Assembly (NCBI GenBank): GCA_037178625.1
Contig: CM074134.1
Location: 2,356,001-2,420,000, forward strand
Length of the DNA: 64,000 nt
Direction: 5' to 3'
From: Skeletonema tropicum
Taxonomy: Eukaryota; Bacillariophyta; Thalassiosirophyceae; Thalassiosirales; Thalassiosiraceae
Of this stretch, positions 21,120 to 30,873 are shown piece by piece. The position numbers and the translations under genes were made by a program. How positions within the stretch are numbered: the stretch's first letter is position 1; each line of letters opens with the position of its first letter. Under the pieces are notes generated by a model. That model saw only the letters and a program-made list of their open reading frames with translations. It was not told the origin of the DNA and ran no database searches.

Positions 21120-24100
21120 ATGGATCCTGACGCTGATATCTCTCATCCAGTCATATCAAGAGCACCACAATCCAAACGTGGTAGTAGTAGTGGTCGACGC
21201 AACAGCAGCGATCGTCGCTCCCGCGTCGTATCACGAGAGGTTGTTGCACTGCCAAATTCATCACGTAGATTACATAAATTACGCAACAGCAACACAAGTA
21301 GTGATAATAATAATGGCGCTGCTACTAATACTCATTCCTCGTCGACGTCTTCAAATCGAACGAATAAATCATCAAGTAGTAGGAAAACGAAGCCTTCATC
21401 AACGTCATCATCATCAGCAGCAGCAGCAGCTCACCGTTCTATAACTGCATCGTCATATTCTGATCGTCATAATTCTAGAAGCAGTAGACATTCTACCACT
21501 AATAGAACACGACGTGACAGTAAAACGGAGTCTGTGAAAGAGCATCGTTCTCCTACAAGTCGCAGCAATAATAATCATCGTCACTCATCTTCTCGTAGTA
21601 GTAGTAGTAGTAGGCAACATAATCACCGCAATTACGATATATCACGTGATACGAAACAGTCATCGTCTAAATCAAAGCATGCGGAATCAAAACATACTAT
21701 TGTTCCATCTTCCAAAAATTATAATGTTGTGGAAGCATCAGGTAAAAAGGGAGGCATCAATAAACCACGAGTAGTTTCATCGTCATCATCATCATCTTCC
21801 TATCAAGTGTTCTATGATGAACACGGGAAAAAGATCAAGGTACCAAAAGCAACTACAACACCTACTCCTACAATCACAGACGCAGTTCCCACATCTCCCT
21901 CAACAACAACAATGAATAATGATGAAGATTGTGGATATCGCTCTTCTGATTTTGGTACTGATTCCAATGCTCCAGATTCTAATGAGCTGGATGATGATGA
22001 TGATGATGACAATAGTAGTACCAACAACAGTAATGTTAGTGGGATTGATGGTGCTTCGGATTTTGATGAAGAGGAAGAGGAGGACAATCATGCAGATTAT
22101 ATTGATGGTGCATCCGAGTTGGATGATGATGATGAGTATCAGGAAGAAGATGATGATGTCAATACTAATTTGGATTATTATGTAGGTGAGGATGATTATT
22201 TGGTAATTGGTCATTCTGCTGCTGCTGATAATGATGATTATGGGGAAGAGAGGAGTATTGATCAATATGCAACAAACTCGGATGAGGATGATGATGAGAT
22301 GGAAGAATATTATGATGATGACGACGATGATGTATTCTCAAAAGAGAATCATAATAGTGTCCCACAACGAAGTAATAGTCCAGAATTGAACAATGCTCGT
22401 CGACAACACCAACTACCACAACAACAAACGATGGATCAAATGGTTCGAAACTTTTATGGTGAGGAACTTGCCGCCGCCGCCACTGCGCAGTACGGAGATC
22501 CACCCACCCACAAATTATTGGGGGAGAATGAATCGATTGCTTATAGCAGCTATGACAACAACATGGACCCCAATGAAGATGAGGGCGCTACACTGAGGTT
22601 AGATAGACCCCCAACACCCGAATCAGATCGGTGCAATTACATTAGTGACAATTTCTCACAAATGTCTGTTCGTGGGAGGGATCCACCAGAAGAGGGACGA
22701 GGATGTGATCCACCATTTGTACCAGGTGGTGGTGGTGCTGCTGCAAGTGGTAGTAGTGGCAACCGACTTGAGCCTAGACTTCGCTTCAAGTCTTATAACA
22801 ACGAACCAGTAAAGAAGCCAGCAATTAAGGGTATTCTCAAGAAGAAAGAAGGGGCTGCACCGCCCCCACTTGCGTACTTTGGTAGGGTATCACAGTCCAC
22901 TGCAGAATATGATTCTGATGATGATAGCGATGATGACGACGAAGACGACTCGAGCGATTTTGATGGTTCCGATCCAGATTTCAGTGAAGTTAAATCAAAG
23001 GGAGAGAGCGTAGTGGATGATGACTCTACAGCACTCTCGCTATTTGAAGATAATAGTGTCAGCACTGCCAAGAGTGGCCTTCGAAGTGGACGCTTTGCAG
23101 AAGCAAACGCAGCTGCTGCTGCTTCCAAACTAGAACCAATTGGTGGAGGTTCCAGCAGTGACAATGACGATGATCATGATTATAGTGCTAACTCGAGTTC
23201 TGAATCGAGGAAACGCTCCTCCAGCCCTGTAGATTTGAACACTACTTCTCCATCGTCAACAGGGGGTGACGAGAATGAATTTGATCGAAATATGTCCTAC
23301 TTCATGAGGACATCTGACCTCGGATTGACGCAGGATACTATATTTGCAGAACAGTTCCTCGATAATCCTGAATCGAAACCTGAACCACATTATCATCATC
23401 CATCTCCACATCCTCCACCAGGAATACAGTTCAATTGTGACGAAAATTGGATCAGTGTTGACAATGGAAGAGGTGGTCATAGTCCGATAGCACCACAGGC
23501 TGTGGATGCGTTGGTTGCGACTGGATATCGCACCGCTTGTGACCCAATGATGTGGACTCCATCAACTAAAACACGCAAGTTTATGACTGAGAATGGACTC
23601 CGTTTCGATGACGTTCCCACGCCAGCTCCCCCGGAAGAAGAGGGGGGTCGAGGTGATTCCTCCTGTTTAGTATGGAGCGGAAAATTTCCTCACAAACACT
23701 ATGGACACGACCTCCCTGTCGTCCGTTCGCAAGGAGTTGTGAATATGAGTCCAGAAGACCTAGTGGACTTACTTATGGATTCGACGAGAGTAAAATCATA
23801 CAACGTGAGCAGCACTGGGAGAAAGGATGAGTTGGTACTCAGCGATGGCATAAACGTGGATACATGTCCATTCAGCGGTCAACGGAAGAAGAAGTTATCC
23901 GGGGTAGTCATTCAAGGAGCAAAGATTGTTAACGGAGAAGCCGTCGGCTTTGCAGAAGAGAGCGAACAAAGCGAAGACGAGGAGGAGACAATCACTGAAA
24001 TGGAATTTGATGACGATGGTAAAAAGTCTGTACGAACGGTCACTACTCAGAAGGAAAGGCGGAAGTCTCTTTTTGTTGGCGTGACGAAATTGGTACGCAG

Positions 24101-24500
24101 CACTAACAAAGTTCCAATGAGGAAGAGTCTTCAGTATGTTACTTTACTCCACTGCCGAGCATTGACTGATGATCAAGGAGGCAATGGCTACATCATAGTA
24201 AGCAGGGCATGTACACCTGCACAAGATGCGGAGAAAGCTAGCAAAGATGTCCAGCGTGGAGAGATTCTGCTAAATGTGCACATAATAAGACGCTTGCGCG
24301 AGAAGAAGGGTAAATCTGATAAGCCGAAGAATATGTCTTCGAGGGACAGAGCTGGGTCTGCGCAAATGAGAAATAGATGCTTGATGATTAATGTCGTTCA
24401 TGTGAAGAGTCCTATCATTCCGAATATGTTGGCAAAGAAAGTTAGCTTGAGTGCAGCATCGAGTTTTATTACTGACATTCGAGCGTTGACAGAGGAGTAG
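21120..24500 (+). CDS. Large protein with START-like lipid-binding domain at the C-terminus
   Basis: It has 1,126 aa. Residues 1-750 are almost entirely low complexity: Ser/Arg/Asn/His-rich, then repeated poly-Asp/Glu blocks encoded by GAT runs. Residues about 840-1126 are folded. They contain MSPEDLVDLLMDSTRVKSYN, then VRSTNKVPMRKSLQYVTLLH, YIIVSRACTP, RGEILLNVHIIRRL, and finally VHVKSPIIPNMLAKK with a C-terminal helix. The order and spacing resemble a START domain (lipid or sterol binding), which is the basis of the call. No membrane segment or signal is visible. A remote or different alpha/beta domain is possible. Confidence 0.65.
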   Translation: MDPDADISHPVISRAPQSKRGSSSGRRNSSDRRSRVVSREVVALPNSSRRLHKLRNSNTSSDNNNGAATNTHSSSTSSNRTNKSSSSRKTKPSSTSSSSAAAAAHRSITASSYSDRHNSRSSRHSTTNRTRRDSKTESVKEHRSPTSRSNNNHRHSSSRSSSSSRQHNHRNYDISRDTKQSSSKSKHAESKHTIVPSSKNYNVVEASGKKGGINKPRVVSSSSSSSSYQVFYDEHGKKIKVPKATTTPTPTITDAVPTSPSTTTMNNDEDCGYRSSDFGTDSNAPDSNELDDDDDDDNSSTNNSNVSGIDGASDFDEEEEEDNHADYIDGASELDDDDEYQEEDDDVNTNLDYYVGEDDYLVIGHSAAADNDDYGEERSIDQYATNSDEDDDEMEEYYDDDDDDVFSKENHNSVPQRSNSPELNNARRQHQLPQQQTMDQMVRNFYGEELAAAATAQYGDPPTHKLLGENESIAYSSYDNNMDPNEDEGATLRLDRPPTPESDRCNYISDNFSQMSVRGRDPPEEGRGCDPPFVPGGGGAAASGSSGNRLEPRLRFKSYNNEPVKKPAIKGILKKKEGAAPPPLAYFGRVSQSTAEYDSDDDSDDDDEDDSSDFDGSDPDFSEVKSKGESVVDDDSTALSLFEDNSVSTAKSGLRSGRFAEANAAAAASKLEPIGGGSSSDNDDDHDYSANSSSESRKRSSSPVDLNTTSPSSTGGDENEFDRNMSYFMRTSDLGLTQDTIFAEQFLDNPESKPEPHYHHPSPHPPPGIQFNCDENWISVDNGRGGHSPIAPQAVDALVATGYRTACDPMMWTPSTKTRKFMTENGLRFDDVPTPAPPEEEGGRGDSSCLVWSGKFPHKHYGHDLPVVRSQGVVNMSPEDLVDLLMDSTRVKSYNVSSTGRKDELVLSDGINVDTCPFSGQRKKKLSGVVIQGAKIVNGEAVGFAEESEQSEDEEETITEMEFDDDGKKSVRTVTTQKERRKSLFVGVTKLVRSTNKVPMRKSLQYVTLLHCRALTDDQGGNGYIIVSRACTPAQDAEKASKDVQRGEILLNVHIIRRLREKKGKSDKPKNMSSRDRAGSAQMRNRCLMINVVHVKSPIIPNMLAKKVSLSAASSFITDIRALTEE

Positions 24501-24878
24501 CACCGAGACATTTGTCGTCAAACATAATACACTCTTGTAGAACTGCTGTTGGATCAATATTACTTGCCAAATGTCACCTACTTATTAGTTTGTAACTTAT
24601 GGCGAAGGCTCATCTAACCCTACGTCTCTAGATGAGATAGAATAATACGTGAGCCAACTAGATTTAAATACTCGTGCAAGTTATGTCCCCTAATTTGTTG
24701 CTCAAGCTCAGCCCTGAGATAACGACTCTCCTCGACAGACACTATATAAAACCACACTAGTGCATGTGGTGTTGTGACAAGCACGACTGGAGAGAGCGGT
24801 GGTGACACAAAACGAGTGGTAAATGACCACACTGTTGCAGCGAACTGCAAAAATCAACACCATGGCGTCAATCAACAT
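24501..24878. other. Intergenic
   Basis: This is the 3' flank of the START-like gene and the flank of the broken Cys-repeat gene. No open frame with protein character and no RNA structure is recognised. Confidence 0.4.
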
Positions 24879-25208
24879 TCAAACTGAGGTTGCAACCGCT
24901 GGCATTTGGACCGCAACTGTTGGGTCCGTTCTGACCAATACCTCCTTTGCACGAAGCTCCTGAAGAACGGGTCTCACGGCAGCATCCTCAACCAGTACAG
25001 TCTGCGTTCGTGGCGCCTCGTTGATCACAACCCCACTGGCAACCTGCATTGGCCACGTTAACTTGGCTACATTGAGTTCCCAAACAAGAGGCGTTGGTTG
25101 AGCCGTCCTGGTTACATTGTCCTCCAACGCAGGAGGGGTTGCTACTGTTCATCTGGCTGCACTTTCCACCGCGAGGGCTAGAAGTGCAATTGAGCTTTTG
25201 CGGATCAT
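24879..25208 (-). pseudogene. Broken gene for a secreted Cys-repeat peptide
   Basis: The ATG at 25208 starts a perfect signal-peptide-like run (MIRKSSIALLALAVESAA) that meets TGA in its own frame. The mature-looking repeats lie in the adjacent frame: GGKCSQMNSSNPSC, GGQCNQDGSTNASC, GTQCSQVNVANAGC and GCDQRGATNADC, units of about 13 to 14 residues. An in-frame TGA at 24988 then sits where other repeats have Gly. The frame continues with GASCKGG and ends at about 24879. One frameshift plus one nonsense change indicates a recent pseudogene (or sequence errors). Function of the intact family: unknown small extracellular peptide. Confidence 0.6.
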
Positions 25209-25261
25209 TTTGAATGTATAGGTGTAGTGTAGGAAGTAGTATGAGTTCAATGTTGTTGAGA

Positions 25262-25513
25262 GGTACTGTTCTATTGACTTCAGCTTGCAATAATCTTAAT
25301 AACAGACTGATGGTGACAAGTAAGGTATCGATGAGATCCTAATGGCCAAGAGATGAAGATTACCACTGCAAGTAAGGTCAAAGGCCTTCTAGTTACTGTG
25401 TTATTGAGGGTCGTAGGAAGCCATTTTTCACCATGGTCTGGGTCCATTTTTGATGGTTGATGGCATGTGAGTGCCGCATTCACGTAGGAACTTTAATTAA
25501 ATGAAACGGTACT
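25262..25513 (-). repeat. Duplicated upstream module, copy 1
   Basis: Read on the minus strand, about 250 bp from cagtaccgtttc to aacagtacc matches 30594-30847 on the plus strand with only scattered substitutions and small indels. It ends about 54 bp upstream of the Cys-repeat start codon. It contains a short frame (MDPDHGEKWLPTTLNN, then LTLLAVVIFISWPLG) that is not kept in the other copy, which has a 2-nt indel at its start, so I do not call it a gene. A shared promoter/leader module is the simplest reading. Confidence 0.75.
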
Positions 25514-26225
25514 GATATTTTATCGGAAGCCACACTCAATTGACTCGACTGCAAAAACTTCAAGTTAGAGGAAATTGGAGGAGGTTGCTTAATTGTGTAC
25601 CACTCAGCACATTTTCTACCCACATAAAGACAAACGGCGGTCAGATCTGCAAAAAGAGGAGAAACTGACGTTTGTGCAGAAAAAAAATGGAGACGAAACT
25701 CCCACGAGAAAAAGAGCTGAGTGGTACACAAAATAGGTGCTTGCAAATTCATCTCAATGGAACAGTATGTTTTGAGTGTGCTTGATTGCCTTGGATTGCG
25801 TTCTTGAATAAAATGAGAGAATGACATCATGATCAAAGCGATCTTGTGGAAGATCCGAGGAAACCTAATTCGCTGAGGTGTTGAACTAAGTGAGTACCGG
25901 ATACCAAACGAAAGCTTTTTGTTTACAAAAGCTCATTGAATTGATACGAAGAGGCGTAAAAATATCCAAAATTCTTAGAAGCTATTTGATGTCTTCCTTG
26001 GAACACTTCCACGTATCGTACTTACGAGGAGGCGAAGATAAAAAAAAATATCTTCCATAACATTCCAATCAATCTAATGTGCGATGTTGGAGTTCTGGTC
26101 ACATCCCTTGCCTCCTGCCTCGCTTCAGCTCATGTTCATTCATTGGAAGAGATATTGGAAGGCAATTCTAATAAAATCTCACAACCAAGGCGCAGTATAA
26201 CTCTCTCTAGATATAGCTCGACAAG
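25514..26225. other. Intergenic with a 139-bp inverted-repeat structure
   Basis: There is no gene. Exact 16-bp arms ttgtgtaccactcagc (25593-25608) and its complement (25716-25731) enclose 107 nt, themselves containing weaker complementary segments. The last 200 bp form the promoter of the ferredoxin-like gene. Confidence 0.6.
25593..25731. repeat. Inverted repeat with perfect 16-bp arms
   Basis: Arms lie at 25593-25608 and 25716-25731. The structure could be a tiny MITE-like element or a transcribed hairpin. No clear target duplication is seen around it. Confidence 0.7.
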
Positions 26226-26951
26226 ATGATGCTACTCTTTCGTCAACTCCTCATCGCAATAGGACTCGCTTGCTACTGTGGCGCATTTGCTCCATCCCCA
26301 ATACAATCTACCGCTACCACTACATCATGTTTCTCATCACAGCTATACATGTCCACTGAGGAAAAGCAAAAACCTGCCAAGAAAGAACGCTACGTGCCAA
26401 AATGGAAGAAGAAGGCAACTCTTGCCGAAAGCTCAGCTGACCTATCTCTTGAAGAGAAAGGACTAGCTGGCGCAGTTCCAATTACATTCCAGCAAGGAAC
26501 AGGAGAGGATGCTACACTTATCAAAACTTCTGCGATGCCTGGTCAGCCACTGAAACTTGTTGCTTCCCAAGCAGGTCAATACATCAAATATGGATGCGGC
26601 AAAGGAGAGTGTGGCACTTGTGATTCATTGTGCAATGGAAAGTATCTAAAACCCTGTGTCGATGTTGTTCCTACCGATCTCACTCCAGATCCTGTAACTG
26701 GGGAATATCCAAATTTAGTCATCCAAGTCAAGGGCACAAAGGCCAAGGTTGTCTCGTCTGGAAAGTTCTTTAGTGTAAAGAGTTTCTTTATGGGGTTTTG
26801 GAACAATTTATTGGGTATGGGCGGATTCGTCCGTGATAGGAGAAAGGCGAAGAAGAATTATCAGGAACGCATTAGTCAGGAAGAAGAAATCAAGAGACTC
26901 ACTGAAGAGAAAAAGAGGAAGAGGGCTGAAGCTGCAGCAGCCAACCAATGA
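26226..26951 (+). CDS. Plastid-targeted [2Fe-2S] ferredoxin-like protein
   Basis: It has 241 aa. Residues 1-20 form a signal peptide ending ACYCGAFAP, an AFAP-type cleavage site with Phe at +1. This is the diagnostic bipartite plastid-import signal of diatoms. A Ser/Thr-rich and then basic transit region follows. A ferredoxin-type domain spans about 80-170, with C124-x4-C129-x2-C132 and a further Cys at 144. The last Cys is only 11 residues away, against about 29 in photosynthetic ferredoxin, so this is not PetF. The C-terminus has an amphipathic/hydrophobic helix (SFFMGFWNNLLGMGG) and a basic coiled coil, possibly for thylakoid or partner attachment. It is likely a specialised plastid electron carrier or Fe-S protein. 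Confidence 0.85.
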   Translation: MMLLFRQLLIAIGLACYCGAFAPSPIQSTATTTSCFSSQLYMSTEEKQKPAKKERYVPKWKKKATLAESSADLSLEEKGLAGAVPITFQQGTGEDATLIKTSAMPGQPLKLVASQAGQYIKYGCGKGECGTCDSLCNGKYLKPCVDVVPTDLTPDPVTGEYPNLVIQVKGTKAKVVSSGKFFSVKSFFMGFWNNLLGMGGFVRDRRKAKKNYQERISQEEEIKRLTEEKKRKRAEAAAANQ

Positions 26952-27174
26952 GAAGTCATGGATTGCATGTGCTAATGACAAGCGAAGTCATACGAGCTTA
27001 GTGGTAGGTATGTCTTCACTTTGAATATTAGCAGCATGAGACAGACATACGCGTGATACGCGGCAGTATGACGACGTTTTCCTATTAGATAGTTGACTCA
27101 AAATTTTTGCTCTATAGAACTTATTACTTTATGTACACCGCATCAAACAGTGACTGCAATAGAGACTCATTTCC

Positions 27175-29272
27175 TCAACACAAACTTCCTGTACCACTGA
27201 CTGGATTCTTTTCACCAGAAAATGAAGTCGCGTCATTCTTGTTCGATTTCTTTACCAATGATGAGATGGACGCGTAAATTGTTTTTATCACGCCACGCCA
27301 CCAATTTCTAGCTTTGAATTTGTCTGAATACGCCTTCGGCTTGAAAGAGCGTTCCGTCTCTTCACCTTTAGCCAGGATGTCTGAGAAAGGTGATGTGCGG
27401 TCTTCAAAGCTTTCGGCAACAGTGTTTTCATCCATCGCCATATCAAACATTTCCTTCTCTAAGGTAAAGATGGTTGATGTAGTGTCTGCTCGAAGCCTGT
27501 TGAACTGTGATAGGTTCATATCACCCGCATCATCAATAGCATCGTTTGCAACAAACCACGAGCTCATCCTATCCGCTGCAGACGGTTCGGGACTTGCTCC
27601 ACCGAGATGACCTCGCAGCCAGGGATGCTCTACAATCTCCGACAAAGTCAAGCGTTGCTCGGGGTCAGCCATCAACATTTTCTGTAACAGATTTACAATA
27701 CTTGCATCCAAATGTATATTCTTCGCTTGAAGGAAACCATCCAGATCTCTATCGATGGATATTCTACGAAAGTTGATATCGTTGGGGTCAGGCATAGCAA
27801 AGGGCTCTGTTTTGAGAGAGAAGATAAAATGAGATGAGGTGGTGAGCAAATCATTCACGAGTATTCAACAAATGATATGATCTAAGAATGATGCAATCCT
27901 ACTCACTTTTGCCCACAAGAATCTCAAATAGCAATATCCCTGCAGACCACAAATCAACGGCAAATCCATCAAACGAAGCCATATTTAGCGCCACCTCTGG
28001 AGCCATGTAAGCATGACTGCCTACCTGCCCCTGAGCTTTCATCAACCTTCGCGAAGTATCTGCACTCACATCTGTTACCAGATGTCTATTATTGGGATCC
28101 GCAAATGGTACTCTTAGACAAAGTCCAAAGTCTAGAATACGGAGATAACCATATTCATCCACCATAATATTGTTCATGCACAAATCTCGATGGCACACTC
28201 CCTTCTTCTGAAGATGACTGATTGCTGACAGTAACTGCTGGAACCAAATCTTGGCTGTAGACTCATGAACTCTTCCAGACGGAGAATTCTCCATATCTGC
28301 AACGATGCGCGAGGGGAGATCTCCTCCAGGAATATATGGCGTGACAATGAACAAGTGAGTGTCATTTTGTAACGCATCTACCAAGCAAATGATATTGGGA
28401 TGGTAGTTTCCAAGAAGTTCCAATGCTGCCAATTCATTGACAGGATTTTCTAGAGAACGTCCGTGGAATGATCGATATTTTGCTAGGTTGATGACTTTGA
28501 CGGCCACCACTTCATCTGTCGTCTCCCAGGTAGGATCTTCGGCTACTGATTGGTCCACCTGATCAAGTCGAATAGTATCAAATCCATTATTTTGATCAGT
28601 AGTTTTGACGTTGCCCATGTTCCTATTGATTCTCTTCAGCACGACACAAAGTTTGATACAGCCATAGGTCGTCTCACAGATTTTTCTCCTCACACAGTAA
28701 GCCACATCTGGTAAATCACATTCAATCCGACACGGCTCACTTCGAAGCGGCGTATTTGAACTGGTTCTTTTGTGAGAATGCTGCGGTTTTTTGGAAGAGG
28801 CACCTGCCACTGGAGCACGCGGTGTATTAAAGGCACTGAACTGGGCGGTATCGCTACCTGTTGCTCTATGAGTGGGGCTGTTGGATGTAGACGATTGTGG
28901 TGTCAGCGAGTCACAAGATTTGCAATGATTCGGCCTACGCATCATTACATTTGACGCGCGAAATACACACTGCGTAGTGTGATCAATGACATCGGTAGAG
29001 ACCGTTATAGCCTTATTGGCTGTCGGCTCTGGAAATTTTAGAGGTTGCGATGGCGGCCCAGACGATTGGACTGTTGAGTACGGAATGAATGCGTTCTCAG
29101 CAAGGTCGTAGGTGACACCTGAATAATGATCATTGTCTTGTGGATATTGAGAATGACTTTTTCTTGTGCTGAAACTGGTGCTGAAGCTGTCGCTCGAAGA
29201 GAGCCGCTCTAGTGTATTGGCCATCATCATGTTGCTGCTCTGCTGCTGCTGTTCCTTCATTATTGACACCAT
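27175..29272 (-). CDS. Ser/Thr protein kinase (two exons)
   Basis: Exon 1 is 29272-27907 and exon 2 is 27806-27175, with a 100-bp intron (GTGAGT donor, aaaacag acceptor). This restores VGKKPFAMPDPND and gives 665 aa. Residues 1-180 are disordered. The kinase domain has VAVKVINL (ATP-binding Lys), HRDL 361-364, DFG 381-383, APE, DLWSAGILLFEILVG and a C-lobe ending HPWLRGHLGG. The glycine loop is degenerate (CETTYGCIK). The catalytic loop reads HRDLCMNN, with Cys in place of the usual Lys. The layout resembles CAMK/SNF1-like kinases. Substrate unknown. Confidence 0.85.
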
Positions 29273-29762
29273 CTTTTTATCTCAACATTGTATGACGATT
29301 GTGGCAGCGACGCCGTCCACGAAAAACATGAGGAGAACGACGAGAGTTTGCGATTTTCATTTGGGCGCTGCCGTTTCCGGTTTGTGGTCGTGCAGGATCA
29401 TGAAAGTCGGATCGGTGAGGTTGCGGGACTCATCTCTTGTTCTTACGAGTTCTCAGGCGACTCAATAATCGTGCAATAATTTTCAAATGACCTCGCCAAC
29501 ACGAGAAAGCCGGGGCTAAAGAGAAAAATACCAATAATTTACTGTAACAGTATTTTCATTTACGTCTAGTTAAAGACCAATCAAAAAACAACGAAGCCAC
29601 GCCAACCAAAGACAATGTTATGTGTAGTGGGTTCTCCCGTGTGTATTGTAGTGGTTTCCTCACTAGAGAGTAAAACCAACTTAAACTCCACTGATTGTGC
29701 TTGCATAGAAAGAGGCAGAATTATTTTTTATGCAGAAGTAGAGGCAAAAGATTTAGATAAAC
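29273..29762. other. Intergenic, divergent promoter
   Basis: It lies between the kinase (minus) and inhibitor-3 (plus) genes. Short open frames are present, including one ATG-initiated plus frame from 29615 that overlaps the inhibitor start in another frame and could act as an upstream ORF. Nothing else is recognised. Confidence 0.4.
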
Positions 29763-30284
29763 ATGGCATCTTTCAACAATCAAGCGGGCACCTCCAGTAA
29801 TATTCAGGATGCGAACGCCGCCACTAATCTGAGTAATAACGATGAGTTAAGATTAGGTCAATACACAATAAATGATGGTAGCGGAGGCGCATCTTCTGGT
29901 GCAACTACTATGGCGATATCCACAATGGTGATCACGCAACAGTCTGAAACAAATATTAGTAATATCGAAGCACCAATACTTCGACTCTCATTGCGACCAC
30001 GATCAAACGTCACATGGGATGAAAATGTAATAAACAATGAAGGAATGGGGAGAAAATCAAGCAAACGATGCTGCATATTTCACAAACAAAGAGAATTTGG
30101 GGAGTCGTCGACAGAGTCATCAGAGGAAGATGGGGATGATGACGATCATAGTACATCATCCTCTTCTTCGGGTGGAGCGGGGGATGGTAGGGCGCAGAGG
30201 CCAATTGCCAAAAAGAAGAAGAAGAAGATGGGTGGAGTTGATGGTAAATCAAAGGTGCCTGACTATCAAAGATTTCACGCTTAA
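29763..30284 (+). CDS. PPP1R11: Protein phosphatase 1 inhibitor-3 (PPP1R11/YPI1 family)
   Basis: It has 173 aa. Residues 78-123 carry the family core: RPRSNVTWDENVINNEG (the PP1-docking V-x-W element), then MGRKSSKRCCIFHKQREF and GESSTESSEED. Animal inhibitor-3 and yeast Ypi1 share the same order (VxW, NEx(M/L)GRxSSKxCCI, FGESSTES). Flanking regions are disordered, and the C-terminus has a poly-Lys nuclear-localisation-like run. Known role: binding and regulating the PP1 catalytic subunit, mainly in the nucleus. Single exon. Confidence 0.93.
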   Translation: MASFNNQAGTSSNIQDANAATNLSNNDELRLGQYTINDGSGGASSGATTMAISTMVITQQSETNISNIEAPILRLSLRPRSNVTWDENVINNEGMGRKSSKRCCIFHKQREFGESSTESSEEDGDDDDHSTSSSSSGGAGDGRAQRPIAKKKKKKMGGVDGKSKVPDYQRFHA

Positions 30285-30593
30285 AATGAGGTGCATCATG
30301 CGTGGCCTATCAATTCGGTTGTAAGTTCTGTACGATATTATTTCATTCAGATTTTAATTCAAGCAGAAGGATTGTAAAGAGTAGAGGGGCACCAATGCTG
30401 CTGCATTTAAATTTCAAGATTTACTACTTGTTATCGCGCCTCTTCCTGTACTCTTGACGAAAGCCACGAGGAGAAGAGCTAAGGAATAAGACACGAGTTT
30501 CATGGAGGTTTCATGGTTGTCGATGGGTGCAATGATATGTGCAGGATGAAGTGTAGTTCGCAGAGGGATACTAATTCCTATCGAAGATCTAAC
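30285..30593. other. Intergenic
   Basis: This is the 3' flank of the inhibitor-3 gene before the duplicated upstream module. I see no gene or structured RNA. Confidence 0.4.
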
Positions 30594-30847
30594 CAGTACC
30601 GTTTCTATTAAAACTAGTTCCTACGTTCTTACGGTACTCACATGCCATCAACCATCAAAAATGGACCGACCATGGTGAAAAATGGCTTCCTACGACCCTC
30701 AATAACACAGTAACTAGAAGGTTTTTGACCTTACTTGCAGTGGTAATCTTCATCCCTTGGCCATTAGGATCTTATAGATACGTTACTTCCCACCATCAGC
30801 CTGATATTCAAATTCGACTTGCAAGCTGAACTCAAAAGAACAGTACC
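30594..30847 (+). repeat. Duplicated upstream module, copy 2
   Basis: This is the plus-strand counterpart of 25262-25513, in inverted orientation about 5.3 kb away. It ends 26 bp before the uracil phosphoribosyltransferase ATG. The short frame of copy 1 is broken here by a 2-nt difference after atggacc, so conservation is not at the protein level. Confidence 0.75.
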
Positions 30848-30873
30848 ATAAATTAAATCTGCAAAATAACACC

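Noticed and set aside
21812..22503. Several Ser/Ile/Met/His-rich ORFs antisense or out of frame within the START-like gene
   Set aside because: They are other-frame readings of GAT/AGT trinucleotide runs encoding Asp and Ser in the real gene.
24988..24990. In-frame TGA in the Cys-repeat gene as a selenocysteine codon
   Set aside because: Alignment of the repeats puts the TGA at a Gly position, not at a Cys, and the signal peptide is also out of frame. A nonsense change in a dying gene is simpler.
25280..25483. Small membrane protein encoded in the duplicated module (LTLLAVVIFISWPLG segment)
   Set aside because: The second copy has a 2-nt difference at the start of the frame and reads a stop at once, so the similarity is not protein-driven.
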